A program made the translations under genes and the position numbers. From Dasypus novemcinctus (taxonomy: Eukaryota; Chordata; Mammalia; Cingulata; Dasypodidae), in assembly GCF_030445035.2 (NCBI RefSeq), contig NC_080698.1:6744038-6808037 (forward strand): a DNA stretch of 64,000 bases, given 5' to 3'. The notes beneath the pieces are model-generated. The model did no database searches and had not been told where the DNA came from. It saw nothing but the letters and a program-made list of their open reading frames with translations. The first letter of the stretch is position 1. Each line of letters starts with the position of its first letter. Shown piece after piece: positions 1 through 9,869 of this stretch.

Positions 1-195
1 AAGTCCCATCAGACCCCGCGGGCAGAAGACGGGGACTACGGCTCCCGGCATGCTCCCCGGGGCTGCGCATCGCCGCGCCTACGGCCTCCCTTGGGAAACC
101 GACCCTGCCTAAAGCTTACCGTCCTGACCCGCCTGTGTGCCGACCAGTCGTCAGCCTGGGGTCTTAAAATCACCGTTGTTCACGCGTGGCCACTG
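1..195 (-). promoter_or_regulatory. FYCO1: CpG-rich promoter edge, probably the FYCO1 5' end
   Basis: The first ~195 bases are dense in CpG (CCCGCGGG, GCGCATCGCCGCGCC, CACGCG) and the sequence becomes AT-rich soon after. That is the profile of the flank of a CpG-island promoter cut by the window edge. In other mammals FYCO1 lies next to XCR1 on the same strand, with its 5' end facing XCR1, so this is most simply the FYCO1 promoter or first-exon flank. No FYCO1 coding sequence is visible, so the name rests on synteny alone. Confidence 0.5.
35..53 (+). promoter_or_regulatory. ZNF143/THAP11-type promoter motif
   Basis: The sequence ACTACGGCTCCCGGCATGC matches the core of the known ZNF143/THAP11 promoter element (ACTAC, two variable bases, YTCCCRGMATGC). 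It sits inside the CpG-rich edge, where such elements usually lie near a transcription start. Confidence 0.55.
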
Positions 196-199
196 AACG

Positions 200-1080
200 T
201 GTGAAATGTGGCAAGTTCCAGTCGAGTTGTATGTGTGCTGTATGTCTAACATACATTCTGCTGTCAAAGACTCAGTATGGAAAAGAATGTATAATAGTTT
301 ATTAACAAAATTGTTTTAGGCTATCACGCCTTGAAGTGATAGTATTTTTTAATAGATTGAGCCAAATAAAAATGTGACTATATATCGCTGGACCTAATGT
401 CTCGCTTTTTAATCCTCCTTGCTTGTTAACCCCGGGTTTATGTAAAATCATTGCTTAATATTTACCGCTAATGAATGAATCACCAGCACTAATTCCCAGC
501 CCAATTTCTAATCATAAATTGGTTAAAACGCTCTGAGGCTGGACTCAATAGAACAAAATGCTTTCAATTAGTTGTGTCTACTATAAGTACAATATAAAAA
601 AGAAACAGTACATGGGGTAAGAATAATTCGGTTGGTGACTGGACTCTATGGCTTAGCTCTGACCTGGCCATCCTCTCTGCCCTAATTTCCACCCTTTAAG
701 CTTGAAACGCCTATCTGACTAGTGGCTATAGCCAGGAGCCATGGCCCTAACATTACAAGTGGAGATGGAGGGGAGTAGGCTACTGATCAGACCAGAGGTG
801 GATACCTGGCGTTAAGGTGCTTTTGGGTTGCAGCTTGACTCACTAATGGTATCTATCACTAATGGTATCTCTTCTGGAAAATTTGACTGTGAGGCTAGAA
901 GAGAGAGTCAGAACTTGCAGAGTCAGTAGCTCCAGGTTCACTGAGCCACCCTCCCCTAGAGAGCACTGCTTTTGAATAATTGCAGAAGGATCTGGACTTC
1001 AGGGCTCTGGAACTTGATTTGAATTCTGAAGTGTATATTTAACAGAATTTTTTTCTCCATGACTATCCCAATGACTTTTC
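200..1080. other. Unique intergenic DNA, no gene seen
   Basis: AT-rich sequence between the promoter edge and the first old repeat. I see no conserved coding frame and no repeat I can name. A short direct duplication (CACTAATGGTATCT) occurs near 840-870. Confidence 0.5.
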
Positions 1081-1084
1081 TCAA

Positions 1085-1390
1085 CACACCTCCCCAAATT
1101 AGTTTGCTCATCCCTGGTCTGTATGCCAGGTTTCGGTAATGGACAAAATAGTTAAAAAAAAAAAAAAAAATCCCTGCGTTCATGGAACTTACATTTTTGC
1201 AGAGAGAGACAGACAATAAACATGATAAATAATAAGAAGGTGGCTCGTATTATGGAGAAAAAAATAGAGAACGGCACTTGTGAGGTAGTGGCTGGGGCCA
1301 GGGGAGAGGTGGCCAGGGAAGATCTTCCTGGAAAGGTGCCACATGAACAGACTTGAAGGAGGTGAATAGAGCAGTTCTTACATATGACCA
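1085..1390 (+). repeat. L2 LINE 3' fragment
   Basis: The text around 1172-1200 (TCCCTGCGTTCATGGAACTT) and 1300-1360 follows the usual L2 3' end order: a 'catgga(g/a)cttacatt' segment followed by a 'ggaaggtgccac(a)tgaacagac' segment. An A17 run interrupts it at about 1154. Confidence 0.6.
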
Positions 1391-1544
1391 CAAAATGTTT
1401 GATAGTCTGAATCTGGACTGACCTTAATGAATTCCTTGTAACCCACAGAATGCAGCAAAAGTGAGCCCTGTGAACTCCTGAGGCTGGGTTGGGTTGGGAC
1501 ACGCAGCTTCCTGCTGGTTCCCTCAGGACTGTTCTCTGAGGGAA

Positions 1545-2310
1545 TCTAGGTGCCATGTTACAAGTATGACTCTGGGAACTCTGTTGGAGAGGCCACATCT
1601 ACAGACCAGCAGAGCTCCCAACTGAAGCCAACAGCTCAGCCAGTCATGGGAGTGCATCATCTTGGACATCCTGCCCAGTCAAACCATGAGGTGGCTACAA
1701 CCATGAGAAAGACCCTGGGTGAGAATTGCCCAGGTGAGCCCTTCCTCTATTCCTGACCCACAAACTCACGAGCAAAATAAAATAGATGTTTTAAACTGCC
1801 AAGTTTAGGGATAATTTTTAAGGCAGCGATAGTATCTGGCATAAAAATTTTTTACTGGGAGTAGGACAGAAAGAGTGAAGTGTCAGATTGAATCTTCCAA
1901 ATGGTTGCCATAATGTCTCCCATCCCACATGCCCCTCTGCAGTGTGACCTTGCCACTTAGCCATTTGAAGAGAAGTCTAATTCCTCATCTCTTGAATTTG
2001 GGTAGCTTGTGACTCCTTCCACCAATACAGAAGGGCAGGAGTGATAAAGCATGCCTTCCAAGACTGAGTCACAGAAAGTGATTTGGCTGGAACACTTGCA
2101 CCTAGAACTCTGGACTTTCATGTGAGAAGCCATGAGGCTGTCATGGCTTGAGGAAGCCCAAATGGTGAGGTAGCCATGGAGTGTACCTTGTGGATAAATG
2201 GAAGAAGAAAATTTTAGCAGAGAGAACTCCAGTAACATAGGCTCTGAGTCAAAATAGGTCACTAGTGTGTTTGAGGAACCACAAGGAGGCCAGTGATGGA
2301 GAAAAGACCA
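1545..2310 (+). repeat. MLT1-like LTR fragments (ERVL-MaLR)
   Basis: Positions 1750-1810 (CCTGACCCACAAACTCACGA, then AAATAAAATAGATGTTTTAA) resemble the 3' part of MLT1 LTRs. Positions 1880-2170 resemble the 5' half of the same class. Because the 3'-like part comes first, these are two fragments or a rearranged copy. Confidence 0.45.
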
Positions 2311-2414
2311 TAGGGGTAAGGGTAGAAGCAGGAGGACCATTATCAGACTAGCTGGCCTAGGGTGGGAGCAGAGGAGGTGGCAAGAATTAGATGAATTCTC
2401 AAGCAATCACCATA

Positions 2415-2690
2415 GGATTTGCTCATGAGTTGGTAATAAACTGCAAGAGAAAGAGAGGAACTGAGGATGACTCCAAGTTCTTTGACCTTGGCCAATGGAA
2501 GGGTGGAATTGGCAAAAACAGAAACAGGAGAGATTGTAGGAGAGGCAGATGTGGATGGTATATGTGGGGGTAGAACAAGAGTGGTGTTCTAGACATATTA
2601 GGCTTGAGGTCCCTATCAAACATTCAAGTGGAGGTGTCTTGCAGGCAGGACTCTACAAGTTCAGGGCAATCCTCTGCAAGGTAGTGCGTC
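2415..2690 (+). repeat. L2 LINE fragment
   Basis: The order 'gaggatgactccaag...ggtggaattggcaaaaac...gttctagacatattaggcttgagg...attcaagtggaggtgtc' matches the inner 3' region of L2. It is heavily diverged and carries no intact frame. Confidence 0.6.
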
Positions 2691-2699
2691 AGGCACCAG

Positions 2700-3335
2700 G
2701 AGCAAGTTCTGGGTTCCAGGCCACTCACACATCTGATCAACTGGCTATAAATTTGGCGGTCTCTACCACCCACTTGGGCTTGATAATTTGCTAGAACACC
2801 TTATAGAATTCATTGAAAACATTATATTTTTGATAGTTTTATTATTGTAAAAGAAGCCAAAAGAGGAGATGCATAGTGTGGGGTCTGGGAGGGTCTCCAA
2901 GGCAAGCTTGTGCATCTGCTCCATGTGGAGTCAGACTGCATTATGCTCTTAGCACAGAGCCATAGCTTATCAATCATGGAGGGTCACCCAAGCTTCCAGT
3001 GTCCTGAGTTTATTTGAGGTTGGACTCAATCTGCATCCTCCCTCTCCTTTCAGAGAATGAGGGGTAAGGGTGGAGTGATGTGACTCAAAGCCTCAACCCC
3101 TTAACCACACTTGGTCTTTCTGGCATGGCCACCCCCGCCCCATGCAGCAGCTGGCCCCACCCTGTCATCTCATCAACATGTTACTATCATGTGTGGCCCT
3201 GGGCCTACCCTGAAAACAAAAAAGACTCATCATGGGAAATTCCAAGATTGCAGAAGTTACTTCCTTGGGAACCAGGACAAATGCCTGCCCTCCTTTTAGA
3301 GGCCATATTCCTTACCATTCAAATACATAAATGTT
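2700..3335 (-). repeat. Unclassified old interspersed repeat, probably LTR
   Basis: The stretch has the look of an old antisense LTR (GGGTCTGGGAGGGTCTCC, later CATCATGGGAAATTCCAAG). I cannot name the family securely, and the orientation is inferred from this similarity only. Confidence 0.3.
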
Positions 3336-3340
3336 TTGAT

Positions 3341-3565
3341 GAGTAGCTCTCACAGTTTGATCTCAGGACCCCTTTACCCTCTTAAAAAATTATCGAGGAC
3401 CCTAAAAAGCTTTTGTTCATATGGTTTGTGTCTATCAACATTTGCCATATTATAAATTAAAACTGAGAAAACTTTCAAATTCTATTTATTAATCAGTTGA
3501 AAATAACAGTGTTAGAGGTTTCTCCTTTACAAGGTTTATAACGATTAACTGATCACAAGGTTTAC
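3341..3565 (+). repeat. Left part of a split old repeat, possibly a DNA transposon
   Basis: The sequence starts at CTCTCACAGTTTGATCTCAG and continues through an AAAGCTTTTGTTCATATGG block. It resembles a mammalian-wide repeat whose other half appears at about 4640-4990. The two parts are separated by LTR sequences, so the element was split by later insertions. Confidence 0.35.
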
Positions 3566-3599
3566 AATGGTTAACAGTGACTTGCATTCCTGTGACATA

Positions 3600-3998
3600 G
3601 AGCAGCCCCCCACCCAGAGCCTGTGTGGTTGGTTGAACAAGCTGTAGCCTATGTGCTCAGACACAGCTCATTTCCTCCCAAGAATAGACAAAGGAGCCAC
3701 ATGGCAGCACCAACCCCTCTCCTATCCCTAGAATTCACTACCTCTAGCCACACCCCATCCCACTCCCCAGCCATCCCTATTGGCCCTCGGGTCTTACCCA
3801 AGTCCCCATCCCTCCCACTAACTAAGCATTTTCCCGCCTATGGTTGAACTGTATAAATTCATAACCACCTCTGCCAGGGGCTGGCTGAAGTCTAGTCTTC
3901 AGACCCCCTCCATTGGGAGAGCTTCCCAATAAACTTGCTGCCTGCGATCATCAGTCTCCACATCCCAGTGAGCGCCGTTTTTCTCCTACAAACAGTAA
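3600..3998 (+). mobile_element. Solo LTR-like retroviral remnant
   Basis: The stretch has LTR signals in order: a TATAAAT box at 3852-3858, an AATAAA signal at 3928-3933 preceded by GGGAGAGCTTCCC, and a short pyrimidine-rich end (TTTTTCTCCTACAAACA). No viral gene is attached. The borders are approximate and I found no secure target duplication. Confidence 0.45.
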
Positions 3999-4019
3999 TA
4001 ACGACACACACGATTTAGA

Positions 4020-4638
4020 AGAGTGGCATTGTTTTGAGGAGGGGCCAGGGTGGTCCTCGGCTGGGTTCGGTGGCTCAGCACAGCAAAACAGACAGACTGA
4101 ACAAGACCAGGAAGGAAGAGAGGGTTTATTCCCAGGCAGGAGACCAGAGATGTGCAATCTCAAGTCAGCGTCCCTGAACTGAAGAAATCCTGGTATTTCA
4201 TACCACCGGGATGCTAATGAGTAACTGGGGTGGAGCTGGGCACAGGGTGCTTCATTGCTACACCTTCAGGGGTTGAACATGGTGGGGTGGGAACTAAACC
4301 GGGGTGAGCTGCAGAGTTACAATCACTGTCTGGGATCAGGGTTCTGGGATAGGAAAGTACAGAGGAGAGGCCAGTCACAAGGTTTCCCATAAGGATATTA
4401 AATAGGAGGCTGCAGGGGTTACCATCACAAGAGCAAGTATTAATATATACACAGGGGTCAGCCTAGTTCTGCAATAACCATAAAGGAAGGTGAGTTCAGT
4501 CTAGAGCTACCATCACAATAGTGAGCACGGACATGGGTGAGGCTGAGTCTAGAGTAACCATAAAGAGGGGTGAGAGCTCCTCAGACCGACCAGCAGAAAT
4601 ACAGGTCCAAGCTAAATCCAGCCAGGTTCAGCAATTTT
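4020..4638 (-). mobile_element. Second LTR-like remnant, opposite strand
   Basis: On the minus strand there is a polyadenylation signal (plus-strand TTTATT at 4125-4130) followed by a U5-like pyrimidine/GT-rich stretch. A U3-like block extends to about 4638 and, read on the minus strand, begins TGCTGAACC. It does not resemble the plus-strand LTR beside it. Confidence 0.4.
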
Positions 4639-4639
4639 A

Positions 4640-4990
4640 CATATTAACATTTTGCTATTTTTAAAAAGTCTATAAAGGCATCTATATAATTCTTAAGGCT
4701 TGTTTGCAAAGTTTCAGTACAATGTCTCAACTTTTAAGTTACACTGGGTTTTTCTAGTACTACATTTTTACATCATTGTGAATCTTCTTAACGGTCTGCC
4801 TTAATGAAAGACACCTAGATTTTCGTAGCTCTTCTACATTCAGTCCGTTGTGATGTGTTGCTTTGGTTGAAATATGTGAAGAAAATCCAGCCTGACAGAG
4901 GTACGTAGTTGGAAAAAGGAGGACTTTGGAGACCCCCCACCCCCAAGAATCCTCAGATCACGTTTTGGAAACTGCTGATTTAAAGTCATG
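4640..4990 (+). repeat. Right part of the split old repeat
   Basis: Contains GATGTGTTGCTTTGGTTGAA and GTAGTTGGAAAAAGGAGG and ends GTTTTGGAAACTGCTGATTT. I recognise this as the continuation of the element at 3341-3565, now separated by about 1.1 kb of LTR sequence. Confidence 0.35.
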
Positions 4991-5229
4991 ACACTGATAA
5001 AATCTCTATGGGAGTGAGTGAAGACAGAGGCCCCAGGACTAAGCCCTGCCACCATGTGAAAATTTCAGGGAGATGGAGACTAATCAGCAGAAGCTGAGGA
5101 GAGGAAACCCAAGAGAAGGCTCCTAGAAGTAAGGGGTTCAAGAAGGAAAGATTGGGGGAAGGGGAGGAGGTACATAGGGTGTGCAAGTGCATGTGTGGTG
5201 TGTGTGCGCATGTATCTGTGTTGGCAGAC

Positions 5230-5940
5230 ATAACAGTTGTAACCGAGGGTTAAGAATTAACAAATGATTGTGATTACTAAATCATTATATGGATGCCTTT
5301 GTATTATAAATAGCAAAAGGTTAATACCTGAAATTACTGAAGCTAGCTGGAGTGGGCCCACCCCTGCTTATGGTGGTTCACTTAACTTCCCTCTTGTGTG
5401 TGCTTACTATTGGGATGGTTAAGTCTAGATTGAGTTCACCCTTGGGTACGCTTGCTATTGGGGTGGTAAGTCTAGACTGAGCTCACCCTTGGGTGTGCTT
5501 ACTATTGGGATGGTAACCACTCCATCCACCTCTGTTTAATATCCATGGGAAAGCTCTTGTAACTGACTGACCTTTGTTCTGTAGATATCCATCCAAGTCC
5601 TTGTGACTGACCCTTGTTTGCTACTCTACCCCCGCCTGCCCTGTTCAGTCCCTTAATCTCTATTAATGAAGGAACCTGTGTTCAGCTCTGCCCCAATTAT
5701 TCAGTGGCCCCCCAGTGTTATTAAATATTGGATTTCTGCAGATCAGAGAGGCATCTTCAGATCATGAGGCCACTATGCTCTGTTGATGGCTTAGACCAAC
5801 AAGGCTGAGCAGTGGCGAAACCTCAGTAACCTTTCCCACATGTGGTAGCCATTGGTTGATTTGGTGGCAGGACTCCTTCCCCTTTTGGGGGAATTCCCAC
5901 CATCTGAGTCTTGGTAGGAAGTAGACCCCACTTCCTTTAT
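5230..5940 (+). repeat. LTR-like element with short tandem repeats
   Basis: The region is AT-rich at the start, carries a 47-48-bp tandem repeat at 5402-5517, a TATTAA box near 5720, and is followed at 5941 by a primer-binding-site-like TGGCGCC. The combination suggests an LTR, but no family could be named and both edges are uncertain. Confidence 0.35.
5402..5517 (+). repeat. Tandem repeat, period 47-48 bp, 2.4 copies
   Basis: Copies start with GCTTACTATTGGGATGG (5402), GCTTGCTATTGGGGTGG (5450) and GCTTACTATTGGGATGG (5497). Each full copy ends in TCACCCTTGGG. LTR U3 enhancer repeats often look like this. Confidence 0.75.
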
Positions 5941-6429
5941 TGGCGCCGAGAAGGGCAGAGTTGGCTTTCCTGGCTGGCTTGGGTCCAGAGTGTTGGCGTG
6001 TGGCCTCAGATGAGCTGTGAGCCCCTGGCACTGCCCTCTGGAATGGAGGTGGTGGGGCCTTCAGGAGCTGCTGCAACCTCTGGCTTCTGGGTGGCTGGGC
6101 CGGCACTGCCTCCCTTTGTCACATCTGTTTCTACTGCCTCCCAATCAATTTTTGAGCTGCCCCCATTTCTTTTTCCTTTGAGGATAAACCGTTCTGTATT
6201 TTATTTTCATCAATTTTTTAATGTGTAAACTCTACACCTTTTTTTTTTCCTGAATCATTTGTGATCTGGTAGCAGGTAGCATGACATTGTACCCAGACAT
6301 ATCCTGCACACCGTCCCAATGCAGCCATGTCCAATATCTTTTCAAGACACTTCTCCGTCTCATCAGCTAGAGGTGATTTCTGTTGCTTAGAGCCAAGAGC
6401 CCTGATGAACATACCTCTTATCTAGGGAA

Positions 6430-6695
6430 GCTGCATGATCTGGTAGAAAGAGAAGGTGTTTGGGGACAAGACAGACCTGAGAAGAAAATCCCGGGTCTGG
6501 CTCTAACTGATCCTGTGAGCTCAAGCAAGCCTCTCACCTTTCCAAGTCCCCTTTTCTCATCTGGGAAATGGGAACAGTGCCCACCTTGCAAAGCTGTTGT
6601 GAAAATGTGACATAATGTGTATGAGGCATATAGTACAGTGCCCGGCACATAGTAGGTGCTCAATAAATACTAGCTGAGTAAATGGTTCAAATGAG
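6430..6695 (+). repeat. MIR SINE
   Basis: The copy is well preserved: a tRNA-like start, a 'cctctcacc...tttctcatctgggaaatggga' middle, and a 3' end reading ACAGTGCCCGGCACATAGTA followed by a GGTGCTCAATAAATAC tail. Confidence 0.85.
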
Positions 6696-6704
6696 TAAAT
6701 GTCC

Positions 6705-6855
6705 TAGTTTAGGGGTCCTCAAATTTGGCTGCACATTAGAGCCACCAGGGAGCTTTACAAAATCCTAATGCCAAGCCAGACCTCAGAAAATCAGTATAAT
6801 TTTAAGTTCTCTATGTGGTCTTACATGCAGGCCAGTTTGAGAGCAGTGCCTTGCT
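6705..6855 (+). repeat. MER5A-like DNA transposon
   Basis: The text GGCTGCACATTAGAGCCACC and GGGAGCTTTACAAAATCCTA is the typical MER5 terminal half. The other half is diverged. Confidence 0.7.
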
Positions 6856-7705
6856 TGTCCTCCTTGGTCACAAGGAGACCAGTAAAAACTTCAGAGGGTG
6901 GCTGTGAGGTGTAGAAATGTATGCACCTGGCACATGGCAGGTCTCAAAACTGGATGAAAAATGGAAGGTGTGGCACCACTGGAGGAAGCGAAATGTCATA
7001 TGCACAGTGGGGATTTTGGCTAAGAAAAGAAGTTTTTTTTGGATATTACATGGGTTATTAAAATCTTGTATAATGAGTAAAAAAAAAAAAGTCAGTTTCC
7101 AGTCTCCTGCGCGTCTTCCTGCCCTGCCCTGGAATTGCCCTCCCACCACTGGAATTTGAGCCCTAAGTGATAGATTTGTATCTCCTGAGGATATAAGGAA
7201 ATGCAACCCACGAAATGGCAGACCCACAGATTTTGTTTTTAATCAGGGGAAGAGGCTTAGATCACTGAGTTCACACCTCTCCAGTTAAGATGAATAAATA
7301 AGTTCCAAACAAGGGCACTCGGCTCGCTAAGGACGCAACCAAAAGTGTGGGTGTGATTTCCTTCTCCACCGACATTTGAGGTTTCCTCTCAATGTGAAAT
7401 AAACAGACGACGCTTGGATAAATGATCGCTGTTCAGTGGTGTGGGTGTGTGTGTTTACCCACATTATCCTTATTCCCAGAAAAGATCAAAGAGGCAGATT
7501 GCTGAACCAGCTGTAACCCAAGAGGACGGGGGCAGCGAAGGTGAGTGCCTCCTACTTTGAACTCCCACAGTTCATTGCAAAGTGACTTGGAATAGTTTTA
7601 ATGACACGTTTAAGGTGGACAAGGTCATTTTCTCTCAGTCAAGAGAGTTCAGCCAGGTCATCTTCAAGAAGGGACAGGAATCCCTTGGTGATGAAATAAA
7701 CCTAT
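6856..7705. other. Mostly unique DNA, no gene seen
   Basis: No conserved frame and no named repeat is visible. A11 at 7080 and a short GT run at 7441-7453 are the only simple sequences. Two short CpG-containing patches at 7320 and 7410 are not explained. Confidence 0.45.
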
Positions 7706-7716
7706 AGAAAGCTGTT

Positions 7717-7814
7717 GGGAAGCAGATGTGGCTCAGGTGATAGGGCCTCCGCCTACCATATGGGAGGACCCAGGTTCGATCCCTAGTGCCTCCTGGTAAA
7801 AAAGAGGAAGAGAA
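7717..7814 (+). mobile_element. Xenarthran tRNA-derived SINE, head only
   Basis: Has a tRNA-like A box (GTGGCTCAGGTGATAGGG) and B box (AGGTTCGATCCC), then a purine-rich tail. AGAAAGCTGT at 7706-7715 precedes it and AGAAAG lies in its tail at 7811. Confidence 0.8.
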
Positions 7815-7815
7815 A

Positions 7816-8240
7816 GGGAAACGGACTTGGCCCAATGGATAGGGCGTCCATCTACTACATGGGAGGTCTGCGGTTCAAACCCCGGGCCTCCTTGACCCAT
7901 GTGGAGCTGGCCCATGCGCAGTACTGATGCGTGCAAGGAGTGCCCTGCCACGCAGGGGTGCCCCCCATGTAGGGGAGCTCCACGTGCAATGAGTGCACCC
8001 CATAAAGAGAGCTGCCCAGCACAAAATAAAGTTCAGCCTGCCCAGGAATAGTGCCACACACACGGAGAGCTGATGCAGCAAGATGACGCAACAAAAAGAA
8101 ACACAGATTCCCATGCCTCTGACAACAACAGAAGTGGATAAAGAAGAACACGCAGCAAATGGACACAGAGAGCAGACAACAGGGGTGGGGGGGGGAGGGG
8201 AGAGAAATAAATAAAATAAATCTTAAAAAAAAAAAAAAAG
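7816..8240 (+). mobile_element. Full-length xenarthran (DAS-type) SINE
   Basis: The tRNA-like head (TTGGCCCAATGGATAGGG; B box GGTTCAAACCC) is followed by the long GC-rich body, a GGGGTGGGGG run and an AAATAAATAAAATAAATC tail ending in A15. The copy is close to the consensus suggested by other copies in the window at 19266 (plus) and 33419 (minus). Confidence 0.9.
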
Positions 8241-8250
8241 AGAAAGCGTG

Positions 8251-8646
8251 TCCACATGGTAAGCCAGTGCCCGTGTGTGAGCCAGTGCCTGTGTGAGTGC
8301 CCACATGGTGAGCACAAGTGCTTGCGTGATGAGCACAAGTGCCCACGTGGTGATCTAGTGCCCGTGCGAGTGCTTGCATGGTGAGCCTGTGCCCACGCAG
8401 GTGAGTCATACAGCAAGATGATGATACATCAGAAGAGAGACAAGGGGAGAGTCAAGGTGAAGCACAGTAGAGACCAGGAACTGAGGTGGCGTAATTGACA
8501 GGGAACCTCTCTCCACATCAGAGGTCCCCAGGATTGAATCTTGGTGAATCTGAGAGGAGAAAAAATGAGAAGAGAAGACAACACAGACAGCAAAAACAGC
8601 AGAGTGAGAGGAGGGGAAGGGGGGAAAACAAATTAAAAAAAAAAAA
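8251..8646 (+). mobile_element. SINE-related unit with internal short repeats
   Basis: It lacks the tRNA head. It begins with degenerate repeats of GTGCCCACGTGGTGAGC type (8250-8405), continues through CAGCAAGATGATGATACA and CACATCAGAGGTCCCCAGG, and ends in an A-rich tail at 8630-8647. AGAAAGC motifs flank it at 8241 and 8647. Confidence 0.6.
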
Positions 8647-8656
8647 AGAAAGCTCT

Positions 8657-9545
8657 CCCAGGAAAGGGGTGGCTGATCTGAGAGTGGGGCCATTCATTTC
8701 TGTAACCTCTCTCCCCTGAGGGCACCCTGCCCTTGCACAGAGCAGGCCCTCCACAAATCTGGCCAAGGGGCTGCCTGGATGTCTGCATTCCCCTCTCTCA
8801 TCCCCCATCTCCGATCCCTGCAATCACCCAGTTCTCCATGCCCATTTGTTGCCTGTCTCTTCTGTCTTGCCATGAGTGATGCTCAAGGCTGATCTGAAGG
8901 GGTCAAAAGCAAGGAACGGGGCAGCCCTCATCCTCCTTTGGTCCCTTGGCCACACTTCCTTTTGTCAAGGGTCCAGGCGGGGTGTGGGAGGAGTCCCAGC
9001 AGCCCTGCATCTGAAATCTGCACAGGCCTCCCAGGCGGGGAGGGAAGCACTATCCTCAGAGTAACTTGCTAAGGAGTTAGGTAAGCTCTCTTCCCCTCCT
9101 CAGACTTCCTATGAATTTCCCAAAGCATCTCCCACCCACTCTTTGGGAGGTCTGAAATTCCCACTAGGAAGTGGAATCATTCCTTTGACTTGGAGGGCTG
9201 TGTCTCTGGAAGATCCTTGCTCAGAGGCCAATGGGCCATGAGACAGAAAAACCCTTAGGGCCTGGAGACGGTGGACTTCAGTGCCAGGCCAGGAAGAGAT
9301 GGGAGACAGAGAACAGCCGCCCCGCAGCCAAGGTAGACTTGGCTTCCCGTGCAATTTTGCCTAAAGTCTAAATAGAGCCGGGTACCATCATCCTGAGCCA
9401 CGCAGGGCTTAGGGCTTGCTTCAGGCTTTATTCTCCAGGCCCCCTTCTGATCCCTCCCTTTACGCCAAGCCCTAACCCGGCTCCCCCATAAGCAGAGCGT
9501 TTTTAGCAACCACAATGCTCATGGGTAGAAATGAAGGGAGTACGA
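8657..9545. other. Unique DNA downstream of XCR1, no gene seen
   Basis: No repeat or coding frame is recognisable. AATAAA on the minus strand at 9427-9432 (plus TTTATT) is a possible alternative XCR1 polyadenylation signal. Confidence 0.4.
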
Positions 9546-9567
9546 GCAGCCGGAGGAAAGTCAATCT

Positions 9568-9573
9568 TTTATT
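9568..9573 (-). terminator. XCR1: Candidate distal XCR1 polyadenylation signal
   Basis: The plus strand TTTATT reads AATAAA on the minus strand. It lies ~3.8 kb below the XCR1 stop codon in a repeat-poor, CpG-containing patch. Another candidate is at 11348-11353, inside an L2 fragment. Which one is used cannot be told from sequence alone. Confidence 0.3.
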
Positions 9574-9729
9574 TGTACATAAACGAGAGCGAGGCTTTCT
9601 ATTTTTACGAGGCGATCATGTCAGTAAATCATATTGGTCTGGGGCTGAACCGTTTACAAAGCAGGTACCTTCACACACTCGTCCTCATGTGCCCCCCACG
9701 ATGTGGACAGTCTGTGTGGTTGGATTATC

Positions 9730-9865
9730 GGCATCGCGACAGTTTTGCAGATAAGGAAACTAAGCTCTGAAAGGCCCAAACACACGGTGGGTAAGTGAAA
9801 GCCTGTGGACGTGGGGGTTGAGGTTCAGGGCTCGACTCCCACGAGCCTTCTCAGAGTGCTCTGGG
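9730..9865 (-). repeat. MIR SINE fragment
   Basis: The antisense MIR middle is visible: TTTGCAGATAAGGAAACTAA, then GCTCTGAAAGGCCCAAACAC, a weak match to the 'acaga.gaggaaactgaggctcagagagg' core. Confidence 0.6.
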
Positions 9866-9869
9866 GATC

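Noticed and set aside
1..200. FYCO1 coding sequence or CXCR6
   Set aside because: No coding match is visible at the window edge; only a promoter-like CpG-rich flank can be supported.
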